Of a stretch of DNA of 64,000 bases, positions 43,144-51,132 are shown piece by piece; the stretch's first letter is position 1; each line of letters opens with the position of its first letter. Source of the DNA: Crossiella sp. CA-258035 (GTDB lineage: Bacteria; Actinomycetota; Actinomycetes; Mycobacteriales; Pseudonocardiaceae). The stretch covers positions 6,480,001 through 6,544,000 of the forward strand of contig NZ_CP116413.1 of assembly GCF_030064675.1 (NCBI RefSeq), read 5' to 3'. Made by a program: the position numbers and the translations under genes. The notes below the pieces were generated by a model that saw nothing but the letters and a program-made list of their open reading frames with translations, had not been told where the DNA came from and ran no database searches.

Positions 43144-44141
43144 AGCACGAACCCCCTCGGGAACGGATCGGTCGGGTCGAGCAGGTACTGGCCCATGCCG
43201 GTGATCCAGGCCCGTCCGGTGACGGCGGGGATGATCGCGGGCCGGTCGGCCACGGTGGTCTCCTCGACGATCCGCCCGGTGAAGCGGGTGCCGATGAAGG
43301 ACTCGTTGACGAAGTCCGCGCCGACCTCGAGCTCGCCCCTGCTGTGCAGCACCGCCATCCGCGCGCATGTTCCGGTGCCGCAGGGGGATCGGTCGAACCA
43401 GCCGGGGTGGATGGCCATCGCGTTGCGGGCGTGCCCGCCGCCGCGGCCGGGCGCGGTGAACTGGACGTGCTTGCAGCCGTTGATGTTCGCGTCGAGGAGG
43501 TGCACCGGGCGGGCGGTGGTGTTGATGGCGTCCATGATGGACAGTCCGGCGGCCAGGATGCGGTCCTTCTCGTTGCGCTCGAACGGGATGCCGAGCTGCG
43601 CCAGCGGCAGGATGGCGTAGAAGTTGCCGCCGTAGCCCAGGTCGTAGCGGAGCTTGCCGTAGCCGGGGACCTCCACGGTGGCGTCCAGGCGGTCGGTGTA
43701 GGCGGGCACGTTGCGGATGGTGACGTTGCTCGCCCGCCCGGCCCGCACCTCCACCTCGGCGACGACCAAACCGACCGGGGTGTCCAGGCGCACCCTGGTC
43801 AGGGGTTCGGTGACCTCGACCATGCCGGTCTCCACCAGCACGGTGGCCACGCCGATGGTGCCGTGCCCGCACATGGGCAGGCAGCCGGAGGCCTCGATGT
43901 AGAGCACTCCCCAGTCGGCCCCGTCGATGGTGGGCGGTTGCAGGATGGCCCCGCTCATCGAGGCGTGGCCGCGGGGTTCGTTGACCAGCAGTTCGCGGAT
44001 GTGGTCGAGGTGTTGCACGAAGTGCTCGCGGCGCGCGGCCATGGTCTCGCCGGGGATGACGCCGACGCCGCCGGTGATCACCCTGGTGGGCATGCCCTCG
44101 GTGTGTGAGTCGACCGCGCTGAAGTACCGGGCCGCGCGCAC
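43140..44141 (-). CDS. 4-hydroxyproline 2-epimerase (proline racemase family)
   Basis: A 333-residue racemase-family enzyme that inverts C2 of trans-4-hydroxy-L-proline to give cis-4-hydroxy-D-proline. Both catalytic cysteines are present: C91 in CLPMCGHGTIG and C254 in DRSPCGTGTCARMA, with H93 beside the first; trans-3-hydroxyproline dehydratases have a Thr in place of the second or first Cys, so an epimerase is likely. The GTG at 44141 lies one base after the DapA-like stop. Context (D-hydroxyproline dehydrogenase subunits upstream) supports hydroxyproline rather than proline as substrate. Confidence 0.88.
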   Translation of the reverse strand: MRAARYFSAVDSHTEGMPTRVITGGVGVIPGETMAARREHFVQHLDHIRELLVNEPRGHASMSGAILQPPTIDGADWGVLYIEASGCLPMCGHGTIGVATVLVETGMVEVTEPLTRVRLDTPVGLVVAEVEVRAGRASNVTIRNVPAYTDRLDATVEVPGYGKLRYDLGYGGNFYAILPLAQLGIPFERNEKDRILAAGLSIMDAINTTARPVHLLDANINGCKHVQFTAPGRGGGHARNAMAIHPGWFDRSPCGTGTCARMAVLHSRGELEVGADFVNESFIGTRFTGRIVEETTVADRPAIIPAVTGRAWITGMGQYLLDPTDPFPRGFVL

Positions 44142-44142
44142 C

Positions 44143-45054
44143 TCAGCCCGCCCGCAGCGAGTCGACGGCCCGGTCCATGTCCGCGCGCAACCGGTCCAGC
44201 TGGGCGGGGGCGAGCGGTCCGCGGGGCGGGCGGCAGGGTCCGCCGTAGCGGCCGACGTGGTCCATGCCGTACTTGATGGCCTGCACGAACTCGGTGCGCG
44301 AGTCCCACCGGAAGGCGGCCACCAGCGGCTCGTACAGCGCCCTGGCCTCGGCCAGTTTCCCTTGGGTGGCAAGCTGGTAGAGCCGGGCGGACTCGGCGGG
44401 GAAGACGTTGGGGAACCCGGCGAACCACCCGGTGGCGCCCATCAACAGGCTTTCCAGCACCACGTCGTCGGCCCCGGCCACCACGGTCAGCTCCGGCGCC
44501 TGTTCCCTGATCTCCAGCACCCGCCGCACGTCGCCGGAGAACTCCTTGACCGCCACCACGTGCTCGATCTGGGCGATCTCGGCGAGCAGCGCGGGGGTGA
44601 GGTCGACCTTGGTGTCGATCGGGTTGTTGTAGACCATGATCGGCAGTCCGGCCTTGGCCACCTCGGCGAAGTGGTGCAGCACCTCGCCGGGGTTGGCCCG
44701 GTACATCGTCGGCGGCAGGCACAACACGCCGTGCGCTCCGTCCTCGGCCGCCAGCTCGGCCCAGTGCCGGGCCTGGTGCGCGCCCGCGCCGTGCACGCCG
44801 ACCACGACGATCCCGTTGTCCCCCACCGCCTCGATGGCGGTGCGGGCCACCGCGCGGCGTTCGGCGTCGGTGAGCGAGGAGTACTCGCCGAGCGAGCCGT
44901 TGGGTCCGACGCCGCGGCAGCCGTTGGCCACCAGCCAGCGGCAGTGCTCGGCGTAGCGGTCCAGGTCGGGCCGCAGTCCGGCGGGCGCGGCGGGGTCCTC
45001 GGCGTAGGGCAACGCGGTCGCCACGATCACGCCGTCCAGCTTCTCCGTGCTCAA
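44143..45054 (-). CDS. DapA-family lyase, probable pyrroline-4-hydroxy-2-carboxylate deaminase
   Basis: A 303-residue (beta/alpha)8 class I aldolase/deaminase of the dihydrodipicolinate synthase family. The Schiff-base lysine is K170 in VVAVKEFSGD and the relay tyrosine is Y142 in MVYNNP. The hydroxyproline pathway needs a DapA-like enzyme that turns the pyrroline-hydroxycarboxylate into 2,5-dioxopentanoate and ammonia, which fits its position between dehydrogenase and epimerase genes. TTG start at 45054 overlaps the preceding stop. Other keto-acid lyase activities cannot be excluded from the sequence. Confidence 0.82.
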   Translation of the reverse strand: MSTEKLDGVIVATALPYAEDPAAPAGLRPDLDRYAEHCRWLVANGCRGVGPNGSLGEYSSLTDAERRAVARTAIEAVGDNGIVVVGVHGAGAHQARHWAELAAEDGAHGVLCLPPTMYRANPGEVLHHFAEVAKAGLPIMVYNNPIDTKVDLTPALLAEIAQIEHVVAVKEFSGDVRRVLEIREQAPELTVVAGADDVVLESLLMGATGWFAGFPNVFPAESARLYQLATQGKLAEARALYEPLVAAFRWDSRTEFVQAIKYGMDHVGRYGGPCRPPRGPLAPAQLDRLRADMDRAVDSLRAG

Positions 45055-46370
45055 CTCAGCTCCTCCTCGTCCTCGACGGCGGCCAGATCACTCAGGCGCA
45101 CCGGTACCGCGATCGGCCGGTTCTGCGTGAACGGGGTGCCGGCGAGCTCCCCGACGTTGCGTCCGCAGACCCTGCCCTGACACAGCCCGAGCCCGGCCCG
45201 GCTGACGAGCTTCACCGCCCGCATGCCCAGCGCACCCTGTGCCAGCGCGGCACACAAGTCGGACATCCGGACGTCCTCGCACCGGCACACCACGGTGTCC
45301 GCGGAAAGCCAAGTGCGCCAACCGTTCCGCACCGGATGGGCGGCGGCCAAAGCTCGCCCGAACCGCCGCCCGTCCCGCACCAGCCGCAGCGCCGCCGCCG
45401 GTGCCGCGACCTTCCGCCCCAGCCGTGCCGCGGCGGCACATCCGGCCACCGTGCCCTCGGCCGAGGCGGGCCCGGCGCCGGCGATCCCGGTCACCTCGCC
45501 CGCCGCGAACACCCCCGGCACCGAGGTCCGTTGCGCGGAGTCGACCAGCACGGCCCCGTCCTGGATCCGGCACCCGGCCGAGACGGCCAGTTCAAGCTGC
45601 GCGGTGAACCCGAACCCCAGGCACACCGCGTCAACCTCAACAACCCGCTCGCTCCCGGCCACCACCCGCCATCCGGCATCCAGCCGGGCCACCGTCACCG
45701 CCTCCACCCGGGAGTCCCCGTGCGCGGCCACCACCGCGGCGCCGAACCGCACCGGCACCCGCCCCCGCGCCAGCACCGCCCCGTACCCCGCCAGCTCGCC
45801 CAGCTTCCCCAAGGCCCCCAACGGATCCCGTGCCCACCCCACCGCACCGGAAACCCCGTTGGCCTCCACCAACCCCACCACCCGGGAACCCACCTCAAGC
45901 AGCGACCCAGCCACCGGCAGCAGAAAAGGCCCGGTCCCACCCACCAGCACCCGCCGCCCGACCGCGACCCCCTGCCCCTTGGCCAGCGCCTGCGCCGCCC
46001 CCGCTGTGTACACCCCCGGCAGATCCCACCCGGGGAACGGCAACACCCGGTCGTAGGCCCCCGTGGCGACCACCAGCGCCCGAGTGTCCACAGTGGACAT
46101 GGTCCGGCCAGGCGCGTCCGCGGCCCCGGTCTGCAACCGCAACCGATGCCCGCCCGCCACCGGCTCCATCGCCCACACCGAGGTCTCCGGCCACCACTCA
46201 ATCAACGGATGCGCAGGCACCCGCGCCGCCCGCACCCCCGACTGCCGCCGGTACTGCCCACCCACCGCGGACCCGCTGTCCACCAACAACACCGGCACCC
46301 CAGCGGAAGCCGCCGCCCACGCCGCCGCCAGCCCCGCGGGCCCCGCGCCGACCACCACCACCCGGTCCAT
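45051..46370 (-). CDS. FAD-dependent oxidoreductase, HcnB-like alpha subunit of D-hydroxyproline dehydrogenase
   Basis: A 439-residue NADH-oxidase-type flavoprotein. VVVVGAGPAGLAAAWAA at the N-terminus binds FAD; VVATGAYDRVLPFPGWDLPG and VLVGGTGPFLLPVA give the second nucleotide domain; the C-terminal 80 residues hold a BFD-like [2Fe-2S] domain with cysteines in TVVCRCEDVR and LCQGRVCGRNV. With the small ferredoxin-like subunit (46370) and the DadA-like subunit (46648) it forms the heteromeric HcnABC/hydroxyproline dehydrogenase type. Start ATG at 46370 overlaps the previous stop by TGATG. Confidence 0.88.
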   Translation of the reverse strand: MDRVVVVGAGPAGLAAAWAAASAGVPVLLVDSGSAVGGQYRRQSGVRAARVPAHPLIEWWPETSVWAMEPVAGGHRLRLQTGAADAPGRTMSTVDTRALVVATGAYDRVLPFPGWDLPGVYTAGAAQALAKGQGVAVGRRVLVGGTGPFLLPVAGSLLEVGSRVVGLVEANGVSGAVGWARDPLGALGKLGELAGYGAVLARGRVPVRFGAAVVAAHGDSRVEAVTVARLDAGWRVVAGSERVVEVDAVCLGFGFTAQLELAVSAGCRIQDGAVLVDSAQRTSVPGVFAAGEVTGIAGAGPASAEGTVAGCAAAARLGRKVAAPAAALRLVRDGRRFGRALAAAHPVRNGWRTWLSADTVVCRCEDVRMSDLCAALAQGALGMRAVKLVSRAGLGLCQGRVCGRNVGELAGTPFTQNRPIAVPVRLSDLAAVEDEEELS

Positions 46371-46651
46371 CACACCTCCGCGATCTCCGCGCCGTCCTGC
46401 ACCCGCACCACGTCGCCGTCGGCCAGCACCCGTTGGCAGGCCCGCACATCCGGCACCCCGTTCACCACGACCAGGCAGTCGAAACACACCCCGATCCCGC
46501 AGAACACCCCGCGCGGCCGCCCGTCCCGCCGAGTGCTCCGCCAGGACGCCCGCCCCATCCCGATCAACAACCCCGCCACGCTCTGCCCAGCCACCGCCTC
46601 AACCGCCACCCCGTCCACGACCACCTGGACAGTCCGGCCCCGCCCGCTCAT
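46370..46651 (-). CDS. small [2Fe-2S] protein, HcnA-like subunit of D-hydroxyproline dehydrogenase
   Basis: A 93-residue plant-type ferredoxin-like domain with cluster ligands C51, C56, C59 (in CGIGVCFDC) and C72. It corresponds to HcnA of hydrogen-cyanide synthase and the gamma subunit of D-hydroxyproline dehydrogenase and passes electrons between the two flavin subunits. ATG at 46651 overlaps the upstream subunit's stop (ATGA), and its own stop overlaps the next start. Confidence 0.88.
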   Translation of the reverse strand: MSGRGRTVQVVVDGVAVEAVAGQSVAGLLIGMGRASWRSTRRDGRPRGVFCGIGVCFDCLVVVNGVPDVRACQRVLADGDVVRVQDGAEIAEV

Positions 46652-47919
46652 CCCAGCACCGCCGCCCGATCCACCCGGAACGGCCGCGGATCCACCCGCG
46701 GTGCCCGCCCCAGCACCAAGTCCGCCAACAGTTCCCCGGTCGCGGGGGCCAACCCGATCCCCGCTCCCTCATGCCCGGTGGCGTGCCACAACCCGGGCAC
46801 CCGCGGATCCGCCCCGATGATCGGCAGATGATCCGGCGCATAGGGCCGGAAACCCCCGTAGGCCCGCATCACCGGCACCCCGCCCAGCACCGGGAACAAC
46901 GCCATCGCCTTGACCGCCAGCTCCCGCAACACCCGCACCCGCACGGTGTCGTCGAACCCCACCCGCTCCCGGCTGGACCCGATCAACACCGTCCCCGCCC
47001 GAGTGGCCTCCACCACCGCCGAGGTCTGCAACGCGGCCTCCCCGCTGGCCACCGCCCCGACGTAGTCGCCGTCATAAACCTTGTGCGCCACCACATCCGG
47101 CAACGGCCCGGTCACCAGCACCATGCCCCGCCGCGGCAACACCCTGATCGGCGCGCCGGCCCGCGCCGCGAACTCCCCGGCCCACGGCCCACAGGCGTTC
47201 ACCACCGCCCCACACCGGATGACCCCGGCACTGGTCAGCACCCCACCGGACACCAGCCCCAGCGCCGTCAGCCCGGTCCGCACCGGAATCCCCCGCAACA
47301 ACGCCATCGCCGCCAGCACCGGCTGAACCTGGGCGTCCTCCGGGTAGTGCACGGCCCCGGTGACCCGCCGGGTCAGGTGCGGCTCCAGCGCCCACGGATC
47401 GTCCACCACCCTGGCGTCGACCCCGGCGTCCCGCTGCGCCGCCGCGAAGTCGTAGAGCGGCCCCGGGTCGCCGGTGGCCACGGTCAGCCCGCCCTTGGCC
47501 TCCCACTCGACCCCGGCCAGCTCGGCCAACGCCGCGTCACCAACCGGCCCAGCCAGCGAGCCGCCGCTTCCAGCCGCCCCGCCACCCGACCCAGCCAGCG
47601 CACCGCCCTGCCCAGCCAGCGCACCGCCCGACTCAGCCGCCGCACCACCGAGCCCGGCCGCCGCGCCGCTCGCCCCGGTCGCCGCCCGCCCCAGCTCCGC
47701 CAGCAGCTCCGGCCACCGCCGCCGCGACTCCACCGCCAGCTCCAGTTCCGGCCCCGGCTCCTTGTCCGAGACCAGCACGTTCCCCTCCCCCGCCGCCGTG
47801 GTCCCCGAAGCCGGCGCCCCGCGATCCAGCACCTCGACCCGCAACCCGGCCCGCCGCAGCGCGTAGGCGCACGCCGCCCCGACCATCCCCGCCCCGACCA
47901 CCACGACGTCCGGCTGCAC
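46648..47919 (-). CDS. DadA/HcnC-like FAD oxidoreductase, beta subunit of D-hydroxyproline dehydrogenase, with repetitive insertion
   Basis: A 423-residue D-amino-acid-oxidase-type flavoprotein that removes hydrogen from the imino acid. The front VVVVGAGMVGAACAYALRRA binds FAD, and RPYAPDHLPIIGADPRVPGL with HATGHEGAGIGLAPATG is the C-terminal flavin motif. Residues 80-128 are a Gly/Ala/Ser low-complexity insert not seen in relatives. The GTG at 47919 has GGGAGG upstream at 5 nt. It is the first gene of the six-gene hydroxyproline operon and lies directly downstream of an operator-like inverted repeat. Confidence 0.85.
   Translation of the reverse strand: MQPDVVVVGAGMVGAACAYALRRAGLRVEVLDRGAPASGTTAAGEGNVLVSDKEPGPELELAVESRRRWPELLAELGRAATGASGAAAGLGGAAAESGGALAGQGGALAGSGGGAAGSGGSLAGPVGDAALAELAGVEWEAKGGLTVATGDPGPLYDFAAAQRDAGVDARVVDDPWALEPHLTRRVTGAVHYPEDAQVQPVLAAMALLRGIPVRTGLTALGLVSGGVLTSAGVIRCGAVVNACGPWAGEFAARAGAPIRVLPRRGMVLVTGPLPDVVAHKVYDGDYVGAVASGEAALQTSAVVEATRAGTVLIGSSRERVGFDDTVRVRVLRELAVKAMALFPVLGGVPVMRAYGGFRPYAPDHLPIIGADPRVPGLWHATGHEGAGIGLAPATGELLADLVLGRAPRVDPRPFRVDRAAVLG
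47536..47682 (-). repeat. repetitive Gly/Ala-coding insertion within the beta-subunit gene
   Basis: About 49 codons of tandem, degenerate units (peptides GGALAGQ, GGALAGS, GGSLAGP) interrupt the gene between the regions LLAELGRA and GVEWEAKGG of the folded protein. The DNA repeat GGTGCGCTGGCTGGG occurs twice exactly. It probably forms a surface loop. Confidence 0.7.
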
Positions 47920-47932
47920 ACCCACCTCCCAC

Positions 47933-47950
47933 CGTTCAGTAAAATGAACG
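47933..47950. promoter_or_regulatory. 18-bp inverted repeat, candidate operator of the hydroxyproline operon
   Basis: CGTTCA-GTAAAA-TGAACG lies between the XRE-cupin regulator gene and the first operon gene, just upstream of the latter's ribosome site. Six-base perfect arms around an AT-rich centre suit a dimeric helix-turn-helix protein, most simply the adjacent regulator. Confidence 0.6.
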
Positions 47951-47991
47951 ATCCCGAGGCTAGGTCCCGCGCTCGCCGCCGTCAACGGCGA

Positions 47992-48546
47992 CTACTCCGC
48001 CGGATGCTCCAGCAACAGCACCGACCGCACCTCGCCGTCCACCGCGGCGTACTGGTGCGGCGTCCCGGCCCGGAAGCTCACATAGTCCCCCGGTCCGATC
48101 TCGTGCGCCCGCCCGTGCACGGTCACCCGCAGCGTCCCGGTCACCACCGCGGTGTGCTCAAACCCGGGATGACCTGCGGATTCCTGCACCACTCCCGGCC
48201 GCACCCGCTGGTCGTAGACTTCCACCACCGCCCCGCCGTGCTCGATCCGGCGCAGCAGCCGCAGGTCGACCGCCTCCCCGCTGAGCACCTCCAGGTCGGC
48301 CGAGCGCACCACCACCACGTCCGGATCGACCGCCTCGGTCAGCAGGTCCGACACCGGCACATCCAAAGCGTTCGACAAACTGAACACTGTCTCGATGGTC
48401 GGGTTGCCCGACCCGGACTCCAGCTGGGACAGCGTGCCCTTGGCGATCCCGGACCGGCGGGCCAGCTCCGACAGGGATATGCCCAGCGCCTCCCGCCGCT
48501 CCCGCAGGTTCGCGCCGAGCACCTGCCCCGCCCGCTGACTCGTCAT
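47992..48546 (-). CDS. XRE family regulator with C-terminal cupin domain
   Basis: A 184-residue regulator. The HTH_3 domain is at residues 12-66 (LRERREALGISLSELARRSG, IAKGTLSQLESGSGNPTIET) and a small cupin barrel follows (HTAVVTGTLRVTVHG, then GPGDYVSFRAGTPHQY). Such proteins sense a small metabolite in the cupin pocket. ATG at 48546 after AAGGAGG. It precedes the hydroxyproline operon on the same strand and probably controls it through the inverted repeat at 47933-47950. Divergent from the phosphotriesterase-like gene. Confidence 0.9.
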   Translation of the reverse strand: MTSQRAGQVLGANLRERREALGISLSELARRSGIAKGTLSQLESGSGNPTIETVFSLSNALDVPVSDLLTEAVDPDVVVVRSADLEVLSGEAVDLRLLRRIEHGGAVVEVYDQRVRPGVVQESAGHPGFEHTAVVTGTLRVTVHGRAHEIGPGDYVSFRAGTPHQYAAVDGEVRSVLLLEHPAE

Positions 48547-48596
48547 ACCGCCTCCTTGACCGTGCCGGCCCATCGCACCACACCCGCCCGGCTGGT

Positions 48597-49577
48597 ATGC
48601 AGAAGGACATGCCCACCGTGCCCACCGTCAGCGGCGCCAAGGATCTCGACCAGCTCGGCCGGACCCTGATGCACGAGCACGTGTTCGTCCAGGACACCGA
48701 GCTGATGGCCAACTACCCGCACCTGTGGGACGAGGAAGCCGAGGTCGAGGCCGCCGCCACCCGCCTGCGCGCCCTGCACGCCACCGGCATCACCACCATC
48801 GCCGACCCCACCGTCCTCGGCCTCGGCCGCGACCTGCCCCGCCTGCTCCGGGTGTCGGCACGGGTCCCCGACCTCAACATCATCGTCGCCACCGGCCTGT
48901 ACACCTACCGCGACGTGCCCCTGAGCCTGCACCACCGGGGCCCCGGCACCATCCTCGGCGGCGACGACCCGCTGATCCCGCTGTTCATCCACGACCTCAC
49001 CGAAGGCATCGCCGGCACCGGCGTCCGCGCCGCCTTCCTCAAGTGCGCCGCCGACCTGCACGGCCTCACCCCGGACGTCACCAGGGTCCTGCGCGCGGTG
49101 ATCGCCGCCCACCACCACACCGGCGCCCCGATCACCGTGCACACCAGCACCACCAACGACACCCCGCGAGAAGTCCAGGCCCTGCTCAAGTCAGAAGGCG
49201 TCGACCTCTCCCGCGTGATCCTCGGCCACGTAGGCGACACCGCCGACCTGGACCTGCTGAAACGCCTGGCGGACAACGGCTCCTACCTCGGCATGGACCG
49301 CTTCGGCCTGGACCTGATGCTCCCCGCCGACCAGCGGATCGAAACCGTCCGCGCCCTCTGCGAAGCGGGCTACGCCGAACGCATGGTCCTGTCCCAGGAC
49401 AGCTGCAGTCACATCGACTGGTTCCCACCCGGCCTCAAGGAACAGATCCTGCCGAACTGGCGCTACGACTACCTCTCCGACACGGTCATCCCCGCCCTGC
49501 TCGCCCAGGGCGTCTCCCAAGCCGACATCGACCAGATGCTGATCACCAACCCCCGCGACTACTTCACCCCAGCCTAG
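48597..49577 (+). CDS. phosphotriesterase-family (PTE/PHP) metal hydrolase
   Basis: A 326-residue amidohydrolase-superfamily barrel with a two-metal centre: H26 and H28 (MHEHVF), the bridging carboxylated lysine K149 in AAFLKCAADLHG, H182 in ITVHTS, H211 in ILGHVGD and D268 in LSQDSC. Members hydrolyse lactones or phosphotriesters. The natural substrate here is not known; the divergent hydroxyproline regulator gives no clear hint. ATG 48597 (no ribosome site; leaderless possible) or ATG 48609 may be used. Confidence 0.85.
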   Translation: MQKDMPTVPTVSGAKDLDQLGRTLMHEHVFVQDTELMANYPHLWDEEAEVEAAATRLRALHATGITTIADPTVLGLGRDLPRLLRVSARVPDLNIIVATGLYTYRDVPLSLHHRGPGTILGGDDPLIPLFIHDLTEGIAGTGVRAAFLKCAADLHGLTPDVTRVLRAVIAAHHHTGAPITVHTSTTNDTPREVQALLKSEGVDLSRVILGHVGDTADLDLLKRLADNGSYLGMDRFGLDLMLPADQRIETVRALCEAGYAERMVLSQDSCSHIDWFPPGLKEQILPNWRYDYLSDTVIPALLAQGVSQADIDQMLITNPRDYFTPA

Positions 49578-49648
49578 AACCACCACGACCGCACGGGCGA
49601 AGCCCAGCGAACCAAGCGACGGGCTGGCTTTTCGAAAACTTGCCCGAA

Positions 49649-49810
49649 GTCTTGAGGTTCCCCATGCCCGTCAACCTGGAGACATCGCACCACATCCCAG
49701 CGAGCAGACGCTCACAGCAACCGCCGCCAAAGCCACGCCACGCAACGGCGGCTGCTCGCTGGGATGTGGTTCGATTTCGGAAGGTTGACGGGCATGGGGA
49801 ACCTCAAGAC
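49649..49810. repeat. 162-bp imperfect palindrome (large inverted repeat)
   Basis: The first 29 bases (49649-49677) are the exact reverse complement of 49782-49810. After an 11-base mismatched stretch, 49689-49707 pairs exactly with 49752-49770, and CCGCCG (49721-49726) pairs with CGGCGG (49746-49751). The result is a long stem with one internal bulge and a 19-base loop. It lies between two convergent genes with no recognisable coding content. Could be a MITE-like or REP-like element or an extended bidirectional terminator. Confidence 0.85.
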
Positions 49811-49866
49811 CCGCCTGCGTCTTGGCCTTTGACTGTGACTTTGATTTTCCCCCCCATGCTTTGATC

Positions 49867-49951
49867 TCTGCCCGTCCGGCGAGGACGCTCTTGACTGTTG
49901 CTCTTGCTTGAAAACCCAAGACCAAAAGAATGTCCTCGCCGGACGGGCAGA
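49867..49951. repeat. 85-bp palindrome with 20-bp perfect arms
   Basis: The 20 bases 49867-49886 pair exactly with 49932-49951, and the 45-base centre contains a further TCTTG/CAAGA stem. It follows the 162-bp palindrome after 56 bases that are unusually rich in T. The right arm ends 6 nt before the fadA6 stop codon, so it may act as its terminator. Confidence 0.85.
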
Positions 49952-49957
49952 CCCCAG

Positions 49958-51115
49958 TCACTCCCCCAGCCGCTCGATGATCGTCACGTTCGCCTGCCCC
50001 CCACCCTCGCACATCGTCTGCAACCCGAACCGCCCCCCACTCCGCTCCAGCTCGTTCAACAACGTCGCCGTCAACTTCGTCCCCGTAGCCCCAATCGGAT
50101 GCCCCAACGCGATCCCCCCGCCATTCACGTTCACCTTCCCCAACGGCACCCCCAACTCCCGCGCCCAAGCCAGCACCACACTCGCGAACGCCTCATTGAC
50201 CTCGAACAGGTCAATGTCCGCCACCCCCATCCCCGCCTTCCGCAACGCATGCCGGGTGGCCCGGATCGGCGCGGTCAACATCGCCACCGGATCCGCCCCC
50301 CGCGCTGACAGGTGGTGCACCCGCGCCCGGGGCCGCAATCCGAAGCGCCGCACCGCATCTTCCGAGGCCACCAGCACCGCGCTGGCCCCGTCCGCCAGCT
50401 GGCTGGACAACGCCGCGGTGATCCGACCGTTGTCCCGCAACGGTTTCAGCTCGGCCATCCGCGCCAACGAGGTGTCCGGGCGCGGGCACTCGTCCTCGGT
50501 CAGCTCGCCGCAGTCCACGATCTCGCAGTCGAACCGTCCCTCCGCCCGCGCCGTCACCGCCCGCTCGTGGCTGGCCAGCGCGAACTCCTCCATCTCCGCT
50601 CGGCTGATCTCCCACCGCACCGCGATGTGGTCCGCCGCCCGGAACTGGGACAGCTCCTCATCGCCGTACCGGTGCGCCCAGCCGGGTGAGAGGGCCGTCG
50701 GGCTGGGGTCGCCGAACTGTTCGCCGACGGTCATCGCCGAGCCGATCGGGATGCGGCTCATGCTCTGCACCCCGCCCGCCACCACCAGGTCCGCCGTCCC
50801 GCTCATCACCGCCTGGGCGGCGAAGTGCAGGGCCTGCTGGCTGGAGCCGCACTGGCGGTCCACCGTCACGCCCGGCACCTGCTCCGGGTAGCCCGCGACC
50901 AGCCAGGCGGTGCGGGCGATGTCGCCGGCCTGGGCGCCGATGGTGTCCACGCAGCCGAACATCACATCGTCCACTTCGGACGGATCGGCGGTGGTGCGCT
51001 CGAACAGGGCGGTGATCACGTGGGCGCCCAGGTCAGCCGGGTGGATCGTGCTGAGTCCGCCGCCCCGGCGACCGACCGGAGTGCGTACTGCGTCGATGAG
51101 GTACGCCTCGGGCAC
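49958..51115 (-). CDS. fadA6: steroid-ring acetyl-CoA acyltransferase FadA6
   Basis: A 385-residue thiolase that cleaves beta-ketoacyl-CoA in the degradation of the C/D-ring propionate from steroids. Nucleophile C89 in VDRQCGSSQQAL, HPIGATG histidine in IALGHPIGATG and the second cysteine in MCEGGGQAN are all present. GTG at 51115 follows AAGGAGG. Last gene of the operon fadE30-ipdF-kstR2-fadA6, 17 nt after kstR2, in the order of Rv3556c-Rv3560c in M. tuberculosis. Confidence 0.88.
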   Translation of the reverse strand: MPEAYLIDAVRTPVGRRGGGLSTIHPADLGAHVITALFERTTADPSEVDDVMFGCVDTIGAQAGDIARTAWLVAGYPEQVPGVTVDRQCGSSQQALHFAAQAVMSGTADLVVAGGVQSMSRIPIGSAMTVGEQFGDPSPTALSPGWAHRYGDEELSQFRAADHIAVRWEISRAEMEEFALASHERAVTARAEGRFDCEIVDCGELTEDECPRPDTSLARMAELKPLRDNGRITAALSSQLADGASAVLVASEDAVRRFGLRPRARVHHLSARGADPVAMLTAPIRATRHALRKAGMGVADIDLFEVNEAFASVVLAWARELGVPLGKVNVNGGGIALGHPIGATGTKLTATLLNELERSGGRFGLQTMCEGGGQANVTIIERLGE

Positions 51116-51132
51116 GGGGATCCTCCTTGTGA

